Positions 45,798 to 57,338 of a stretch of DNA of 64,000 nt are shown piece after piece. The stretch is from Sordaria brevicollis (Eukaryota > Ascomycota > Sordariomycetes > Sordariales > Sordariaceae). Below the pieces are notes generated by a model, which was given only the letters and a program-made list of their open reading frames with translations, was not told the DNA's origin and did no database searches. The number at the start of each line of letters is the position of its first letter. Positions within the stretch are counted from its first letter, which is position 1. The stretch lies in assembly GCA_033439795.1 (NCBI GenBank), contig JAUTDP010000004.1, forward strand, positions 2,542,001-2,606,000, given 5' to 3'. Both the position numbers and the translations under genes were made by a program.

Positions 45798-47660
45798 TTA
45801 TTCCACATAAACGAGCAGCTTCTCATTCCGTTGCAGCGCAATATCGAGATCCTCGTCGTTCATCAAAGGAGGCTTCTCGCCACTCGCGTCGTCCTTGTAA
45901 CTTAGCTGAACGTGTTCGCCCTGGGGAATCTTGAGACGGTCAAGAATCTTGTCGTGGAGAGCCTGGAAGGGTATATCGGTGGGTACGCGGATGGCAATGA
46001 TGTCGCCGTTAAAGTGTAGCTTCACTTTCATTTGCGCACCACCTTGCATGATAGCGGGTGACAACGAAGTCTGCGAAGCCTGAGTGAGTCCGGAAATCTG
46101 GCGGTTCATGGGTGGTTGGCCGTTTCCGATGCTCAACTGTCTCTGAGGCATGCCCTGCCCGGCAGAGTATCTGTTGCCATTGCCGGCTTGGCCCTGCAGT
46201 GAGAGGCCATCGGCTGGTGAATCAGATGACGGACCGGAGCCTCCTGAGAACCGGTATTCCTCGCGGGCAACACTAGGGTCGATTTCGTAATCGCCCTCTC
46301 TAGGGGAGAAGAACTGCTTGACCAGGTTACAACGGGAAATGTGTGGCGGTTGATCCAGTAGGTTTTTGACATAAGAGTCAAGGTTGTGGCGACGGCCTTC
46401 CGTAATGGCATCGGTCACGTAGTTAACAGGACCGGGCATGTAGGGTAGCGTCCGCTGCTTGCCCCCTGTGGTTCCAGCCTCGAGAGGGAACTCGGTGAGG
46501 AGCGCAATTTGGAAATCGTAGAAATCCTCGTAGTATCGTGAAAGCTCGAAGCATCGGCCATCCTCCAGTTCGGCTTCAATAACGAACCAGTACTTGTCCT
46601 CGGCAAAGCAGTACCTCGGAACCCTGGCGGCAATAGGTGCATATAATGTTGAGGTCGGCCTTCCAGTGTAGGCTTGTCCTTGGGCCTGTATTTGTTGCTG
46701 CAAGAGACCAGTTAGTATAATCATCTACAAAAGCCTATAGACGGTTCATAACTTACTTGAGTATGAGTAGTCTGCTGGCTCAACCGCGCGCTTCCTTGCA
46801 GTGTCAGGCGGTTCATAGCCTGGTCGAGTGGTTGGCCACCAGCACCACCGACATCAAACTTGCCAAGCGTTATGCTCGAGTTCTTGTACTCGGCAGCCAT
46901 CTTCTTCCATTCTTCCACCTTAGGGATCCCAGCTCTTCGTACGGCTTCATGAGGGTTCGGGACAGGAGTGTTACTCGCCATGTCCCGGATCTCGACGAAT
47001 GATACAGGAATCAAACCTGGGCCGCCAAGTCGTCCAATGGGCTTGGCCACAAACCATTCGGGGTTGGACTGGGCAATCACAATGATGGCCTCGCCCTGTT
47101 TGGCTTCCAATTCGTCTGCCCGTTCGGCTTGGAAATCGTACAGAACGACACCGTAGACCATGGCTCCGTTCTTCCCAGGGGTCTTCGAAATTCGGTTTCC
47201 TGCGTTGGCCCCAGGAGGTGAGGCCGCCGAGCCTTCACCATATCCGGAATCGTTGTCTACGGTCTTGGAGAATGAGCCGGTTTGAGACTGACCACTATCG
47301 CGTTCCGTACGGCCCAGAGCCTGGAAGTATGCGACGGGTACAAGACCACGAGCGTCTGGTAGCGCAGGGTTGCAAGCCTCGTACCACTCATGATCGTTTT
47401 CACGGCCGATAACGTGGAAGAAATCGCCGCGTGAGAAACTAAGCTCCTGTGCGTTTTGTGCTTCGTAGTCGTAAAGAGCTTTGATAACCTGTGAGAAAAG
47501 GTTTAGTACAGTTGCCCTATGGTTGAGACCTTTTTCCGAGACATACCTTCTTTGGAGGAACAATGGCGACAGCAGATTTGGGTTGGATAGAGATATGGGG
47601 TTTGGAGTCCTTCTCTCCACCCTTGATGGACCTTCGTAGAGCCTTGAATCCACGGGACAT
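45798..47660 (-). CDS. bem1: Bem1/Scd2 polarity scaffold (SH3-SH3-PX-PB1)
   Basis: Exons 47660-47547, 47488-46757 and 46697-45798 encode 581 residues. The introns are short and in phase 0 (GTATGT...CACAG, GTAAGT...TGCAG). The start is ATG 47660 (MSRGFKALRRSIKGG), the conserved fungal N-terminus; the longer upstream frame is not supported by homology. SH3-1 (~40-95) has ALYDYEAQNAQELSFSRGDF. SH3-2 (~150-215) has VVLYDFQAERADELEAKQGE. The PX domain (~310-420) contains RYCFAEDKYWFVIEAELEDG and RYYEDFYDFQIALLTEFP. The PB1 domain (~500-581) starts MKVKLHFNGDIIAIRVPTD and keeps the acidic loop (LMNDEDLDIAL). Bem1 links the GEF Cdc24 (through PB1) to Cdc42-GTP and PAK kinases at growing tips and is needed for polarised growth and cell fusion. 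Confidence 0.95.
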
Positions 47661-50600
47661 TGTCAGTTGCAAGAACGAAGAGACCGCGGTATTGAGTAGT
47701 AGAGTATTTCGACCAGGCCAAGCAAATTCGAGAGGTGCTGTAGGTGTAGATGGAGCAGACACCAAGAAAAAGGATTCCTCTGGTTCACGCAAGTTGTACT
47801 CCATCGTGACGAACTGGCCAAGCCAATAACGGCTGTGTAGTGGTGTATGAACAGCTGAGCCGCAGCCCGATCTTATCTCGCATGTCCCCAATAGATGCTG
47901 TGAAGCCTCTGCCAATGACTAAACAATCACGAGGGCCGTTTCTTTAGGGGACGAGCGATAAGGATCGGACTGAAGAGGAGGACGGGCGGAACGGGAAAGG
48001 AAAGAGAGAGATGGGATGGCAGAACACAGAACAGCGGGGCATGACGTACCTTCATCTTGTCCGACAGCGATACTCAGACGACTTTGCAAGTTGTGTGTAC
48101 ACAAACCAAAACCGGAACTATTGTGCTATACAGGTAGAGAAACAGAGACGGCTGACGGGGTGAGGGGCGTTAGCAAACAATCTTCTTTGGAGTGGGCGTC
48201 CTGGTTGTCGGCGTGCGCAGGCAATCGTGGTTGGGGTTACGCCGACTCAAATGACCTAGGATGCCTCTGGGGTTGGTCCTGGGCGGTTCTGCGTGTGTGT
48301 GTGTGTGTCGTGAAGGGTGTTGCTCGCTGGGATCTGTGTAACGATCCAAATGCGCCGTATGTATCGGTCGGATGAGCACCGGGGAAAGCAGTGCTGCGAT
48401 GACGGGAGTGGTTATCGCGAACGGGCCGGTCGTTCTTCGCTAGTGTTTGCGACCGTGCGAAGGTAAGGGAGACGTTGTAATTTGGGAAGCCGGTGGTAGT
48501 CCAGCTAATTTCGGGGACCGTTTCGTGTAAACTGGTCGCGCCCCAGTATACTTCTATCCTTCCAAGTCCGATAGCTGATCCCAAGTGTTCGCGAGGCGCT
48601 CTCTGACCGAGTTTGCCTCAATCTTGGCTTTCCGTCTTTGTCTGAGTTCTGATCAAGGCCGCCCGGCGTCTGTGTGTGGTGTTGATGGCAATTCGTCTTG
48701 TTCCTTTGTTCAGCCGCAATGCCAACTGCCACTGCCTAGACCCAATTTCTTCCACCTGCCAATTCCCAGTCCGGCGAGCGCTTCTGGAATGTCTAATGGT
48801 AGACGATTCGCCGGGAAAGTTGTGTCGGAATTTGTGCGATTGTTGTCGGGGATGGCTGACTGACTGTCTGACTGTCGCAGTTTGTTGAATTGTCGAGAGT
48901 TGGAACTTTCGGAGCGAAGCAGCTGGGAATGGAAAGCTGGAAGTGCGCGCGGTGGCGGGGGAAGGATCAGGATCAGGTGGGATATATGGCCTGCGAGTGC
49001 CTTGCGTGCTAGGTCTACTAGTTCTGCCGGGCCTTCGGGATGGGCAGCAATAGCATAGGAAAAAAAAGGGAGAATGGAACAGCCCAAGCCAAGCTTGAAA
49101 TGGCAGCAGCAAGGGTGATCAAGGGTCGGGTCCGGGTGGTGCTCTCACAAGAGTGGAAAAGTCGACAGGACAGGGTGGTGGCCGGAGATGGGCTCGAAGA
49201 CGGCGGGCGGGTGTGATGAAGGTCGAGTCACCAGCCTAGCCGACGGCATGGAAAATGTTGGAAAAACAGCCACTCGCGCTTGCTCGCTCTGCTAGTGCCT
49301 GCTAGTGTCTGCTAGTTTTATGCCCGTGTCCTGGGCGTGAAAAGGGTGGCTGCCTCTATCTAGCCGTTAGCAACCGCATGAACAATCGGCAATGACAATG
49401 GACGCCGACCAGGACCACCGTCACGGCTACCTCGAGTCGAGAGGGGAATTGCAGCGTTGCAAGCAGTGCAGAGGCCGCGCGGGCAGGTACCTCCGAGCTA
49501 GCAGGTACCTGAGAACCCCGGCTTCCCATGCTCGACGGGCGCAGTTGCTGCTCTGCGGTTGGTGCAATTGGAAAGCGCAGCAGGGTTCTCGTCCAGAGGG
49601 ACCCCACACTCCCTGGGCCTGTGGGTCCGAATTGGCTTTCTAGCCTTTCTTGGCCGCTCTCGATCTTTGGGACTCTTCACGCGCGCCCACCACACGATAC
49701 GACCAGAAACTTTGCGACAAATGGAACAAGTCGGCCAACTGAACGTCAAACCTCCAACAGGAACCAACCATCTTGTCAGCTTACAAAACTTCTGATCAAA
49801 GACAAAGTTTTTTTCTGCAAGACTATTAATCAACTAAGATTAGGGATTGCTGCCTTATCCTCCGCCGGTATTTCCTGCCATGGAACATCACTCGGCCTAC
49901 GGAAATTGTGTACTTATTGCGTAGTCTAGCATAAGATATGTGTGCGTGTGGCTAGCGTGCGTATTGTGCATATTCTTCTAAGCACTGCATATGCATCGTG
50001 ATCGCGCTTGTCATAGCGGGGAGCTGTGGTTGGTTTGCTTGAGCGCGAAAGTTCACGACCAGGTTTCTATCGGACCGCAGACTGTGGAATATTTGCCTCT
50101 GCAAGCTCGAGAATTGCTTCGCGCCCGAGTTTATTCCGTGGATACCCATCCAAGGACTTCAATATCATGGATGTAGCGATGTGACAAAGGTTCATGCCTG
50201 GTGTTGGTTCACCAGCTCATACGATGCGTCATAAGGAACCCAAATGTCCACACCTCGTCAATGCATCGACATGGGGAAGTTGTCAGCGCTGGATAGTATG
50301 ATAGTTTGTACTTGCCCGATGAGAGCAACTTTCATTGGTGAAGTAAGTGCAATATAAGGATCTAGATATCAGATATCGGTGCTTTGGCTTTTCGTTCTCG
50401 CTTCTCGCATCTTCGGAGTCTTCGGATGAACCGCCGCTGCCTGCGCTTGACTAACTGACTAACAGAAACAAGGAGCATTGAGTCTAGATCCCAATATGAC
50501 AGCCTGGTAGGGCTATGCGGCAAAACCTCTACAAGATTTTCACGACTTGGCCACCAACTAATTCCACTTTTTCCCTCTCGGAATAAGTCCACTCTCATGG

Positions 50601-52278
50601 TCACTAGTATACGTTTTGCGCATCTACTCATAGTATCTGATACTCTCAGACCAAGTTCTCTCTTCACTCGTCAGGCGAAGAGGAAAATGAGGCCGCCAAT
50701 CCCCACCTCTCCCATCGCAATGGTTACTGGTTCCAATCCATAAACTCTTCTCATTTATTAATGCGGGATTTCACGTGTACATAGAGGTTACAACTACAAA
50801 GCTTTGACCTATCGGGATGTAACGCGAGAGGCAATAGGACGGGCCGGGATCCCTGCTGGATGGGTGGCGGGCGCAGCTGTATGTAAGCCGTTAGCAATGA
50901 GGCAGCGTGGTATGTTATTGATTTACTAGCTAACAAGCCACTGGTTCCTTTTCGCCAAAGCTTCCTTGTATTGAAACCTTGTTGGGAGGTGAACGCATTA
51001 CAATAAGTGATGGAGGGTACGAAAAGTTAAATAGAAATAATGAGCAAGAGGTATTATCGCACAGCGTGAGTTAAGAGGTCATGTTACCTTTATATGACCC
51101 GTTAAGTTTGGCGCGCGGCTCCTCATCCTTTGAAGATGCACGTGGTATGTCTACTTTTCAGCACAAACTATCACCTTCTTAACTTGAAGTCTCATCGTTG
51201 TCATGTTTATCCAGGCCATTGTTCAGCCTGGCAGTGGACTGGGGTAGTCAAAATACACACAACTCACAAAGGCGTAGACAAGTCCTGTTAATGAAATACG
51301 TTCTTACTTTTGCTAACTGAAACCATGCCCACTCAAGCTCCTTGCCCGAGGCCTTATTGGGTACAGATCTTAAAAGGCATGTTGCTGTCGTACCTGCTCC
51401 CATAGACGCCCAACACCTGCGTAACCTATACTAAGACGAAGAAGAAAACCGTGGGACACATGCAATCAGTTTTGACACCCAGAGACGCCATAACCCTATG
51501 CTTGCTGACCCTAAAATTCCACCCACAGATGCCTACCCCTTAACAATAGGAGTACTGATAAAGATTCGAGAAGAAAAGAGTGCTTGCGAGGATGACTATG
51601 AAGGGAGCAGGGTGCCACTACAGCACCGTAGCAACTAATGCTGCTGCTTCCATTTTCCCAAGGGTCGCGTCCATATGACCATGATGCTTGCTGAGATGTG
51701 TAAGCCTCGAAGCCGACCGGGTCGAGGGCCAATAGCCGTGACTTGATGCCACCGATGCACACTGATAGACAGCAAATAAAGCCGTCCCGAAGAAACTAGT
51801 TGAGAATGTAAGTTGGACTGCGTTGTAAGTGACAACGGTGCGCATTGTCAGGTAGGGAGACGAATCGAGAGAAGTGATGTTGTCAAGGTTAGGGTAGGGT
51901 TTCCACAGGGCTGAACGTGGCCCTCGTCCACTGCTTTCCACGTTACTCCTCTCGGATTAACATCTGGACTGGTCGTCAAAACGGGTGGAACCCCGTCGTT
52001 ATCCCCTAGCGCCCGGCCGTCCTCCATTGCGCTGTTGCTGATATGCGCCCAAGTCGCAAGCCTCGTAGGGCCGAAAAAATGGCTGAAAAGGGCGTATTAT
52101 CAAGGATATCAAACTATTGCGCGACAATGCAAGGGTGCAAATTCCGGTGGCTGAGGTGGTAAACTACGAAGACGAAGGAGAAGTAGAAATATCAGGTCGG
52201 TAGGCGGTGCTGAGGTCGTAAAATTCCCGAAGAGAAATGGCGCTTGAGGTGACGATAGGAAATAAGGACGCGGGGCCG
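47661..52278. other. 4.6-kb gene-poor interval upstream of bem1
   Basis: I find no convincing coding region. Frames in 48.0-49.9 kb overlap in several registers and look non-coding, and those near 50.4-50.9 and 51.5-51.9 kb likewise. The part near bem1 is probably its promoter and a long 5' UTR. It contains a (GT)8 microsatellite (48293-48308) and a CTGCTAGTG(C/T) minisatellite-like run near 49288-49316. A spliced non-coding RNA or small gene could be missed. Confidence 0.45.
48293..48308. repeat. (GT)8 microsatellite
   Basis: Perfect dinucleotide run in non-coding DNA upstream of bem1. Confidence 0.9.
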
Positions 52279-54033
52279 TTAAATTTGACCTTTGATGTCA
52301 ACCCTCGAGAACGCCGCCTTCCTCGGACCCTCGAACAGCTCCTTGGCTTTTCCGGTCAAGAAGACAACAGTTCCGTTGCGGTCCTCCAGTAGGTCCTGGC
52401 CCTGGTAGTCGAGGATGAACTGGGCGGCATCCGCATCCGACTCAAAGTACAGCTCTTCTGTGACGAAGCGCAGGGGCACATCGGGTTTATACCTAAACAG
52501 AGTTAGCAAAAAAGTTGTATTCCCTATCGAGGGAATGGAGAATACGTACGCCTTGCAGATGTTGCAAATAGCGGCAAGACGTTCACGGCCAACAAACATA
52601 TCCATGAGATATGCGCCCATGTTGGGCGTGTCGTTGTAGAGCCGGAAAAAGCGGTGGTAATTACCCAGTGCCAATGCGGATCGGACATCAAGCGCATGCT
52701 TTATAGCTTCTTCCTCCTTCTCTGCTGCAGTTAGATCCGCCAGGACGTCATTCAACGCCGTGCGGTTAGCGGTATGAATGAAATACAAGATACGATACGC
52801 CTTGAACTCGATCGACTTTCCCTTGATACCCATCTTGTAGAGGGCCTTGAGCTGGGTTTGACACTGATTATACTCACCGAGGTCCCCCTTCTCCAAAGCA
52901 ATGCGGGCATGAATTTCGTAGACTTCTACGGTAAACTCATTCTTGATACGCTGGACTGTCAGGTCCTGACGCATAGATTTGAACTGATCGCAAATGTAAG
53001 AGTAGTTCTGCTCCTTCTTCCACTTTCTCTTGAGGAGCTCGAGTGTTTGACGCAGAACCCGCTCCGGTCGAACCACGGAAGGAACAGGCGGCGCCGTCAG
53101 ACGAAGGTAACGCTTCTCCAGGGTCTCGCATGTACCGACAACGGGGCCATCGCTGGGAGGAGGTGTCGGCTCGCGGTACGTCGACTTGTACCCTCCGTCG
53201 AATCGCTTTTGGCGCTTCTCCAACTGCTTCTGAAACTTACTCTGGTTCTTCGACTGGGCATCCTCGACTGGCGCAGGGCGTTTATCAGCACTGAATGTAA
53301 CGCGGTCCTCAAGGCGATTCTGTCCATTGCGCCAAGGTGGTGCGGCGCCCTCGCCGAAATCTGTAGACTTGCGCTTCTTGGAACCGCTGGTGGGGGAAAT
53401 GGAAAGGGCCGAAAAACTAGATGCTTGCTGAAGAGCCCTGGCTCTAGCACGCTCCTCTTTGATCATCTCTTGCGGCAAAGGCATTTTCTCCCAGTTGATG
53501 CTGTACATGTGGCCCTGGTCGTTGGCGTACGAGATCGTCTCCTTGAGTTTGGCTTCCATTTCGGCGCGGCTGACCGATGGATCAAGGTTGGAGGTTTGGA
53601 AAGAGCGTTGGACGTAGTTGCGGACAGATTCTGGCCAGTCGATCTTTTTCTTCGCGGGCTCTGGCGTTGTGGAAGGTGGTGCGGCAGTCAAGGGCGCGGC
53701 TGGATTAGTGTGTAGTGGCGCTGCGGGAGGATGTGTAGGAAGAGGGCCGTATGCAGGTGGGGGAGGATAGGAAGCGGGTGGTGCGGCGGCATACGGTTGA
53801 CCAAAGGTCTGGCGGACCTGAACTGGAGTGAATGCGGTAGCAGCTGGAGAGTGAAGATGAACAAACGTCAGCAACAGTCAACGGCAGTGTCACGAATGGC
53901 GCGGCAGGTGAAGGGTCGCGAGTGGCAGAAATGTGACAAAAACGAGACACAGAAGAAGAAGCATACTAGAGTACGGGTAGGGCGCCGGAGGCTGTGTGCC
54001 CGGCGGAGGAGGTTGAGCGGATGGCCACTGCAT
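52279..54033 (-). CDS. thp3: Thp3/LENG8-like SAC3/GANP-domain protein
   Basis: Exons 54033-53967 (MQWPSAQPPPPGTQPPAPYP...), 53843-52550 and 52492-52279 give 524 residues. Introns are 123 bp (GTATGC...CTCCAG) and 57 bp (GTACGT...GTTTAG). The second intron is a multiple of three with no stop, so unspliced mRNA would add 19 residues; the spliced form CKA-YKPDVPLRF is the family-like one. Order: Pro/Ala-rich N-terminus, KKIDWPESVRNYVQRSFQTS, a basic middle region, then the SAC3/PCI-like domain from CETLEKRYLRLTAPP through VRPERVLRQTLELLKRKWKK, YICDQFKSMRQDLTVQRIKN and EVYEIHARIALEKGDLGEYN to the C-terminus. Thp3 works with Csn12 in transcription elongation and splicing in yeast; LENG8 is the animal form. 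It is divergent from vps36, sharing the 54034-54817 promoter region. Confidence 0.9.
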
Positions 54034-54817
54034 TTTGCTTGTCTGATATCGATCGGGTTGTCGAGGGAGAGAGACGAAACAAACAACGATGGAGCAAGAA
54101 GAGACGAGGCCAGTAAATTAATCAGAACTCGCTGGCAAACAAGGACTCGTACACGTTGGATGGACCAAGGTTCGGAATCGCAAGGGAACAGGGCGTATGG
54201 GGTTGCGAATAGTGGCGAGGGGATGATTTGCCGATAGTAATGATGGGTTCAAATTTAAGGAAGTGGGCGGTGACGAGAAACGTGCAAGGTTGATCAGAGA
54301 ACCTCTTCAGTCTTGTCTTTTCAGTGTCCGTTGAACCTCGAAGAAAGGGTGTGAAGTGGCAGTGACCGGGGCCCAAAAGTTGATCGGGCGTTGGTTCCAT
54401 TCGGGACCTCAGCCGACCGTCACTAGCCACCGCACGGACTGCTTGTTGCACCTGTCACCACCTGCTTTCTGTCATCTCAAGTTATTGTTAGTGCGGGAGT
54501 ACCGCAACCACGTGGATGTGCCCATGGGCGCCCGGTCAGGCGGGAAGGAGCCCGACTTGACGAATAACTGAGGGCTGCCTGAAGCAGGACCTCAGATCGC
54601 ACTCACCACAACGAAGTTTATGGCCTGGGAAAAGTGTACCTAGCCGCTATCTAATCGCCGCCAAGACCTCTAGTCCAAGTCGCTGGTCGACAACCACCCC
54701 CGCCGACATCATTCCGCAACCACCACTTCAGTTCTGTTCCAAGTTGTCTTCCTCTTTTCGCTCTTTTTATAACCGACTCACTTGAGGGCCACAACAGCTT
54801 TCCGCCAGCTATGACGA
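54034..54817. promoter_or_regulatory. Divergent promoter region of thp3 and vps36
   Basis: 784 bp between two divergent start codons. C/T-rich on the + strand close to vps36 (about 54725-54780), a common fungal initiator context. No specific factor site is claimed. Confidence 0.45.
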
Positions 54818-56946
54818 ATGTTTCTAAAGAATCTCGACCTCACCACTGCCTTGCGGCCGTCGTACCTGCCCGATGAAGACCTGCTCTTTGTCCAGGACAA
54901 TGTGGGGTTGTACGAGGGGTGAGCATCTGATTCCGACCTTCCTCTTATTCATCTCATCATCTGTCGTCACGCCTTATAACATTTTCATATGCTCGTGAAC
55001 GTATGTCTTTGTCTTTGTGAGAATCTCTGACTGACCAATGCACGATGGCTCTACCAGCAAGTACAAACTGCCCAACCAACAAAATGGCCAGGTGTACCTG
55101 ACCTCACACCGGATATGCTACGTCGACAAGGCGGAACCCAGAAAGTACTCTGCTGCTTTGGATCTCAAAGACGTTGAGCGCTACGAATTTTACGTAACTA
55201 CACCTGTCTCAAAGACATATCGATCGACCAACAAGTCAATGCTAATTCTTAATCTAGGCCGGCTTTCTGAAGTCTTCGCCCAAGATCACCTTGGTGCCCA
55301 AAGCCAACAAGCGCGCATCACTCCAACCGTCACGCAACGGAAATGCTTCGCCGGCTCAACGTGTAGACAGCCCCTTTCGAGCGCCACCCGTTGAGACCCC
55401 TCCACCGAGCTCAGCAACATGGGTCTGTACTATCTGCAGTTTCTCTAACCCAGTGCCATCCAACTTCGACCCAACGACAGCGAGCGAGCACACGCCTCTT
55501 CCTCCTTGCCTGGCCTGCGGTATCAAGCCTACCTTGACTCATATTCTCAAGGCCGCCATCTCGAATGCGACAAGTCGACAGCCCAGCGGCGGAGGCCCTG
55601 CCCTCTACACACCGCTTCCTGTCCGACCCAAGCCCGGCTCAGAGTTGCCGGCGCCAGCGACTCAGCCATCATCGCCATCCCCCTTCCAAACAGCGGACGC
55701 CAGTGCATCTTTTCAGTGCCCAAGATGTACCTTTCTCAACCACCCCTCGCTGATGTCATGCGAAATGTGCGGCGGACCACTCATTTCCAACGACCTGCCC
55801 GCTGAACTCACGCAACAGAGGCGAGAGACCGACTCTCCCGGACCAGTTCTGAGCAGCTTGGCTCCCAAGACCAGCGAGGCTCTCGAAAGTGTGAAGCTTT
55901 CTTTCCGCGGTGGTGGAGAGAAGATCTTTTACGAGAGGCTCAAAGGATCGATAACCCAGCGCAAGTGGCTACTTCAGGGCGCACCTCCTATCCCCAAGAC
56001 CTCTTCGAACGGACCAGTGGGGGGATCTAGTACCGGAGCAGCAACTGGAGGCGGAGGAGGTGGCTCAGCTGGAGGAAACCAGCCCGAGCGCGTCAAGATT
56101 GCGGGAATCGCCGGCCTCGAACAGCGCGGCCAGTCGATGCGCAAGAATAACGAGATCGTCATCGGCAACGCCTTCGAGGACCTCGAAGCCTTGATGGCTT
56201 CAGCCAAGGAAATTGTGGCTTTGGCAGAAACCTTTGCGCGCCAGGTTAAGGGCGCAGGTGGTGCCACAGGCAGTGACAACGCGCTCCTCGCTGAGTCCGC
56301 CAGCCAGCTCGGTCTCATAGCCACCAAGGACATTGTCGGCAGTGGTGGCGGTGGCGACTCGCTCTACCTGTCCGAACTGGCCCGTACCTTGGCGGAGTTC
56401 CTCACCGATGACTCACGGGGCGTGCTCAGGAAGGCAGGCGGTATCATCTCGCTTGTCGACCTCTGGGCCATGTTCAATCGTCTTCGCGGGGGCGTGGAGC
56501 TCGTCAGCCCTGCCGACTTCGAAAAAGCGGTTAACCTGTGGGACAAACTCGGGTTGCCTGTCAGGTTGCGCACGTTCAAGTCCGGAGTAAAGGTGGTCCA
56601 GGGTCGCGACAGGACGGATGAGACGACCATCCGGGCGCTACTGGCCTGGATGCAGGACTTGCACAACTTCCCCCCGGACCGGGAGGTGGCGTGGGATTGG
56701 CAGATGTTTGGACGTGGCGTCACGGCAAGAGATGTGGCGGAGAGGTTCGGTTGGAGTATTGGCGTTGCAGAGGAGGAACTGGAGATGGCGGAAGAGCGTG
56801 GCGTGCTGTGTCGCGAGGAGGGCATTGAGGGGTTGAAGTTTTGGGAGAATTTCATTGATACGGGAGAGGGTGCTACGATGCCAGATCCGGCAAAGGTGGA
56901 GAATGAGAGGATCACGAAGGCGTTGAAGGAGAGCGGGTTTTTGTGA
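54818..56946 (+). CDS. vps36: ESCRT-II subunit Vps36
   Basis: Exons 54818-54918, 55058-55193 and 55258-56946 give 641 residues. Introns of 139 and 64 bp (GTGAGC...TACCAG, GTAACT...TCTAG) are consistent in phase. The GLUE domain starts NLDLTTALRPSYLPDEDLLF and NGQVYLTSHRICYVD, and resumes after an insert at VKLSFRGGGEKIFYERLKGS. The insert holds two zinc-finger units: an atypical one (WVCTICSF...CLAC, ~20 residues between Cys pairs) and a canonical Npl4-type finger (FQCPRCTFLNHPSLMSCEMC). This split GLUE with NZF inserts is as in yeast Vps36, where GLUE binds PI3P and NZF binds Vps28 and ubiquitin. The C-terminal half carries the tandem winged helices (IVSLVDLWAMFNRLRGGVEL, MFGRGVTARDVAERFGWSIG) that bind Vps22/Vps25. 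It acts at endosomes in multivesicular-body sorting. Confidence 0.95.
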
Positions 56947-57338
56947 TGTGAGTCGTCTGTGCTGTCGTTCATACTTCGGCGTCTTGGCTATTAGGTTAGG
57001 ACTCCTTGAATTAGATTTGTTTGTTAGCCATAATAGAACTGGGTACGTTAACCTTGGATCCTTGCAGAAGATTACAACTTCTATCCCACTGACGTATTTC
57101 TATGTTTACTATATCATCTAAGAACGCAAGCCAAAGCTGAATTTATAACAACAGAACTATAGAACACAAGATAAGAGCTCTATGATAAACGCCTTAACCC
57201 CTGTTGTTAAAGAAACAAGGACATTCCAAAACGCCCAACCTCTATCCCGACCGCTCTAAGCAGCTTTTTACTCAGCCCAACACACCCCCTCTTTCCATCT
57301 AACCATCCTTCTCTATACGCTCCTCTTTCTATGCCCAT
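56947..57338. other. Convergent 3' flanks, nothing recognised
   Basis: About 0.4 kb between the stop of vps36 (+) and the stop of the membrane-protein gene (-). A+T-rich in the middle, as expected of terminator/3' UTR DNA. Confidence 0.45.

Noticed and set aside
47661..47915. Upstream in-frame extension of Bem1
   Set aside because: The conserved fungal Bem1 N-terminus starts at 47660; the extension shows no domain and crosses probable 5' UTR.
48237..48584. Minus-strand frame with a Thr-His repeat
   Set aside because: The repeat is simply the (GT)8 microsatellite; no other coding signal.
52774..53715. Long + strand frame (313 codons) antisense to thp3
   Set aside because: It is the antisense shadow of the conserved Thp3 frame; no family resemblance and composition that mirrors the sense strand.
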